From Gloeophyllum trabeum ATCC 11539 (taxonomy: Eukaryota > Basidiomycota > Agaricomycetes > Gloeophyllales > Gloeophyllaceae): 64,000 nucleotides of DNA. Under the pieces are notes generated by a model. That model was not told the DNA's origin and made no database searches. It worked only from the letters and a program-made list of their open reading frames with translations. Numbering within the stretch: the first letter of the stretch is position 1; every line of letters begins with the position of its first letter. Location of the stretch: the NCBI RefSeq assembly GCF_000344685.1, contig NW_006920410.1, positions 3,211,922-3,275,921 of the forward strand. Reading direction: 5' to 3'. Of this stretch, positions 60,782-64,000 are shown one piece after another. The translations under genes were made by a program, and so were the position numbers.

Positions 60782-61308
60782 ATGATGATATTGTAGATCT
60801 ATGCCGTGTAGTACGTCGGTTTTTTTTGTTATTTTGGGCGTCGGCGCGGCTACTGATGGTTCTGAAGGTATCATATGTAATCCCTAATGCGTCGTGCTCA
60901 ACGACTTGAATCGCTAGCATGAGCCTAAACTTGTGGTCCGAGGCTGCGCGCGTGGCAGCAGTTTGCAGTCAGTCTTCGAATTCTGCATCCCAGGCACCCC
61001 ACCGATAACTGGCTGCCCTGCTCAACCGCTTACGCAAGTCGTTGACCCACACAATTCATACAAGTGTCACTATAATTCAGACGACCGTCACGGTATACCC
61101 TTATATTCATTACATCGACAACTAAGTACCCACATCTACCCAAGCAGCAAGCATAAACACCTAAAAATACAGCCAACGTACAACCGACGACGCGACCAAA
61201 GTAGACCACAGAAAATACAATAGTATTAGTATCGCGCTCCGAAGTCCACTTTCCTAACTCGTGAACCCCGAGCACTTCTCGTTCCCGATGCGAATGCAGG
61301 TAAGTCTT
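60782..61308. other. Convergent 3' region, nothing recognised
   Basis: About 530 bp between the convergent stops of the MFS gene and the 364-aa gene; composition drops back to AT-richer. No gene visible. Confidence 0.45.
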
Positions 61309-62558
61309 TTACTCAACGTGGTTATGATACCACAGAGGGCCACCCAGGTCGATGCCCTGGAGCACGGCGGCCCACTCGTTGGATGTGAAGCGCGCACAGC
61401 GGGGCCGGTGGCCGGGCGGGTCTTCGGACACCGCTCCATCCGGCCATCGCTGTGGCTCACCGAGTATCTGCGCCGCCTCCCTCTGGAACCGCTTAATCGC
61501 CGCGATCGCGTACTCGCGGTTCCGGGTGGGGAGAGGCGAGAGCAGCGCGCCCGCTTTCTTCATCTCGTCGGACCGCGCCAGAGAGCCGTTGGCCATGAGC
61601 GATGAGGGTATGGTCGTCTTGAGCATCTCGGCCGAGCGCATAGAGCGCGGCGGGGAGACGGGTCTCCCAGGGGAGTTAGAGCCGGACGGCGAACGGTTGC
61701 CCGTGGGGCTGCCAGACGCAGACGTAGATGGAGAGGCAGACGCTACGTCCTGGGCCTCGCGACCGCTAGCCTGCTCGAGGTCAGGCAGCAGATCGTCCGG
61801 GCGGAAGCGGTGCAGGTTCCTAAAGCTACTCGGCGTGGCATCCCACAGACGCATTAGATAACTCCCGAGCCGTACTTGCTCCTATACCCACGACACGCAT
61901 GACCACCTGCGACACGCGGGAGACGCGATCTTGCTCACCGTAGCGCTCTGCGGCAGGAACGCGGCCATCATCGCGAGGACGGTCGTCCTCATACGCACCA
62001 CGAGGTTCACGCTCGCCGCGAGCGAGACGGAGAAGAGCGACGTGTTGGCGGGGGGGTGCAAGCGCATCGGCAGGGCGAAGGGGGAGGGCGCGCGCGGGCC
62101 GGTGTAGTCGTCGCGGAAGTGGATGTCGAAGGTGTTCATCCTGGGCAGCTGGGCGTAGCCGTCCCTGTAGCTCGGGCGGCCCGGGTCCCTCTGGCCCGCA
62201 AAGGTCACGGCTTCGCGCTCGACCAGGGACTGCTCCTCCAGGACGATGTGTTTGCAGAGCACGTCCTTGATTGGGTAGAACGTCCATGTGTCTTTTTCGA
62301 ACGAGGGAAGCGGGTAGACCACTGGGGAAAAGTGAGATAAGCTCGGCATGTAACTGTGAGAGTACCGCACTGGGCAGGATGTTCAGGAGCGATGCGTGCT
62401 GCATCCCTTGGGGTATCAGGCCGAGCGTGCACATCCGAGCGCCCTAAGCTAAGGTCAATGAAACACAGTCGATCGCTAGGAGATTGACGCACTATGCGGT
62501 CGAACAGAGAGTGTTCGTTGGAGAGCAACGGGCGCCATTCCGTCTTAACACTGGTCAT
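61309..62558 (-). CDS. Hypothetical protein, 364 aa
   Basis: Four exons on the minus strand: 62558-62493, 62443-62371, 62321-61939, 61881-61309; 1095 nt. The start MTSVKTEWRPLLSNEHSLFD and following CTLGLIPQGMQHASLLNILP look folded, as does VYPLPSFEKDTWTFYPIKDV. A centre with NTFDIHFRDDY and a hydrophobic helix (TVLAMMAAFLPQSAT) follows. A Ser/Pro/Gly-rich linker leads to a conserved-looking end (REYAIAAIKRFQREAAQILG and NEWAAVLQGIDLGG). No signal peptide. I do not recognise the family; it has the look of a protein restricted to basidiomycetes. The middle introns are 49, 49 and 57 nt with consensus ends and keep frame. Confidence 0.72.
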
Positions 62559-63114
62559 GGTCGTTCGTCTATCGTTAGATCAGGTTAAATCTTCCAAATT
62601 ATCCCGGAGCGCCTGATCGATGTGTTCGAAAAATGCACGCACTGCGCTCCACAGGAGTCAGCAACCCTCCACGATGGCAGCAACGAGAGACTCACAACGT
62701 TCGGGCACCGTACGAGACTTCGTGTATATGCAAGTACGGGCGCTGAAGCGAGTGGGCGACGACGAACGACGTAGAATCGATAGAACGATGACCAAGAGGC
62801 GGCATTGGCACAAGCGAGGCTCGCTCTTGAAGTATTTGCGGCGCAGAGTGTGATTCCACGCGTGACGTCACGCGAGGCTCATAGTCCTCATCACATGCAC
62901 CCCATTGACGGCACGTGATCCCAATCATTCACGCGTCCCGGCGGTATCCGTGACAGGCTCTGTTCTTCGAGCTTCTTCTGCCTCCCCAACGAAATGCATT
63001 GCTGAAGCCCCCACTCTGCCCCCGCTATCTTATCCTGTTTTATATACCGCACTCTATAGGCACTCTAATCCTAATCCTTGCTTCTTCGGGCCAGCCTGTT
63101 CCGACTATCGCGCC
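62559..63114. promoter_or_regulatory. Divergent promoter region of the 364-aa gene and carbonic anhydrase
   Basis: 556 bp. It holds a full CRE palindrome TGACGTCA (62863-62870) overlapping an ACGCGT (62858-62863), a CACGTG (62912-62917), a second ACGCGT (62931-62936) and a TATATA box at 63041-63046, 74 nt before the carbonic anhydrase ATG. A basic open frame at 62620-62853 is not convincing as a gene. Confidence 0.5.
62863..62870. promoter_or_regulatory. CRE-like palindrome TGACGTCA
   Basis: Perfect 8-bp binding site of ATF/CREB-type bZIP factors, 252 bp upstream of the carbonic anhydrase start. An 8-mer of this kind is expected about once in 65 kb by chance, so its promoter position is suggestive only. 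Confidence 0.4.
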
Positions 63115-63964
63115 ATGCGCACGCCATTCACCCCGTCCTTGGCTTCTCCCTGGCTATTTATTCCCAGACGGACGGCTGCCATCCGACCTCACAATCGCCT
63201 TCATCGACTAGCCCTAGCACATTCGCGACCTCTCCGACATTGCAGAACCATGTCGTCGTCCACCGAGGAGCATTTCCTGGCCGCCAGCGCGGAATATCAG
63301 AAAACGTTCGGCGATAAGGGGTCCCTTGCCACCCCGCCCGTCAAGAAGCTAATTGTAGGTAATGTAAAACTATTCAGTTGTATTTCGGGCTCTCTCTGCA
63401 ACTCACTTAACCAGTGACGTGCATGGATTCTCGTATCAAGTAATGGCTCGCAGGTCTTTCACGGTACAGAACGGGACTGACGATAGTCCAGCGTTGTCGC
63501 GCATCTTGGTCTGAAAGAAGGTGACGCCCACATCATCCGCAATGCGGGTGGAAGCGCGTAAGTCCTCAGCCATAGGCGTACCTGACCCAATGTGGATCCA
63601 CCCTTTCCCCAGGAAGGACGCCCTGCGGAGTATCATCGTATCCCAGCGCATGCTGGGCACCCGCGAAATCGCTGTCTTCCACCACACGCAGTGCGGCATG
63701 CTCAGCGTCACCACCGATCAGATCCGCAAGACAGTGAAAGACTCGGACCCGCAGAACGACGCGCTAAAGGCGGTGAATAATATCGACTTCCTGGAATTCA
63801 GCGACCTCGAAGGGTCGGTAAAGAAAGACGTGGAGTTCTTGAAGGAGAACCCTCTCGTCTTGAAGGAAACCAAGGTGACCGGGTGGGTTTACGAGGTCGA
63901 GACCGGAAAGGTAGGATGGAATATACATGGGGATATACCGTACACAGCGCTGACGTACAAATAA
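63115..63964 (+). CDS. Beta-class carbonic anhydrase, probable mitochondrial form
   Basis: Four exons: 63115-63358, 63415-63439, 63492-63557, 63613-63964; 687 nt, 228 aa. Zinc ligands are Cys84 (in VTCMDSR), His136 and Cys139 (in HHTQCGM); the Asp86-Arg88 dyad that gates the site is intact. AHLGLKEGDAHIIRNAGGSA and LRSIIVSQRMLGTREIAVFH are typical of the smaller fungal beta-CAs. The enzyme interconverts CO2 and bicarbonate. From the first Met there is a 45-residue extension rich in Arg and without acidic residues (e.g. PRRTAAIRPHNRLHRLALAH), which looks like a mitochondrial presequence; a second in-frame Met at 63250 (MSSSTEEHF) would give a cytosolic form. Exon 2 is only 25 nt. Confidence 0.92.
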
Positions 63965-64000
63965 CCTACACAGATAAGACGGATCGTTTAAACAGAGTAC

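Noticed and set aside
61352..61861. 169-codon plus-strand frame
   Set aside because: Antisense to the last exon of the 364-aa gene, whose four exons keep frame with consensus splice sites.

Overview
The window is nuclear DNA of a filamentous basidiomycete, most likely an Agaricomycete. Genes carry many small introns (mostly 45-75 nt, GT-AG), sit close together in both orientations, and encode fungal versions of eukaryotic housekeeping proteins. Polyporales is only a guess. Gene models below were built by hand from splice signals, reading frame and protein family expectation; for all spliced models the summed exon length is a multiple of three.

Layout. 1-9 kb: an intron-containing tRNA-Gln, a five-C2 tricalbin (ER-plasma membrane tether), a 960-bp inverted-repeat element and, 17 bp after it, the eRF1 methyltransferase MTQ2. 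9-30 kb is a dense housekeeping block: kinesin-6 and the kinetochore scaffold Spc7 (divergent, sharing 401 bp with an MCB-like box), an intronless 714-aa coiled-coil protein, the glucosyltransferase ALG10, a ubiquitin C-terminal hydrolase, a RINT1/Tip20 tether and the replicative helicase subunit MCM3. 30-44 kb is gene-poor: a small secreted repeat protein with thirteen Kex2-type units ending in SDW, one unknown 533-aa protein, a 2.7-kb inverted repeat interrupted by a 1-kb insertion, and an assembly gap of 604 N. 44-53 kb is dense again: splicing factors PRP17 and PRP19, a Myb plus C2H2 zinc-finger regulator, and the co-chaperone SGT2. 53-61 kb holds three strongly GC3-biased genes: an oligopeptide transporter, a TauD-type dioxygenase and an MFS transporter. 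61-64 kb: an unknown 364-aa protein and a beta-carbonic anhydrase.

How the genes work together. Several belong to cell-cycle processes (MCM3, Spc7, kinesin-6), pre-mRNA splicing (PRP17, PRP19), secretory pathway and ER function (ALG10, RINT1, tricalbin, SGT2) and possible sulfur or nitrogen scavenging (OPT, TauD, MFS). The item most worth following is the Kex2-processed repeat protein at 32085-32606: it has a signal peptide, regular KR sites and alpha-factor-like Glu-Pro/Glu-Ala spacers, and should release many copies of a short peptide ending in Gly-Ser-Asp-Trp.
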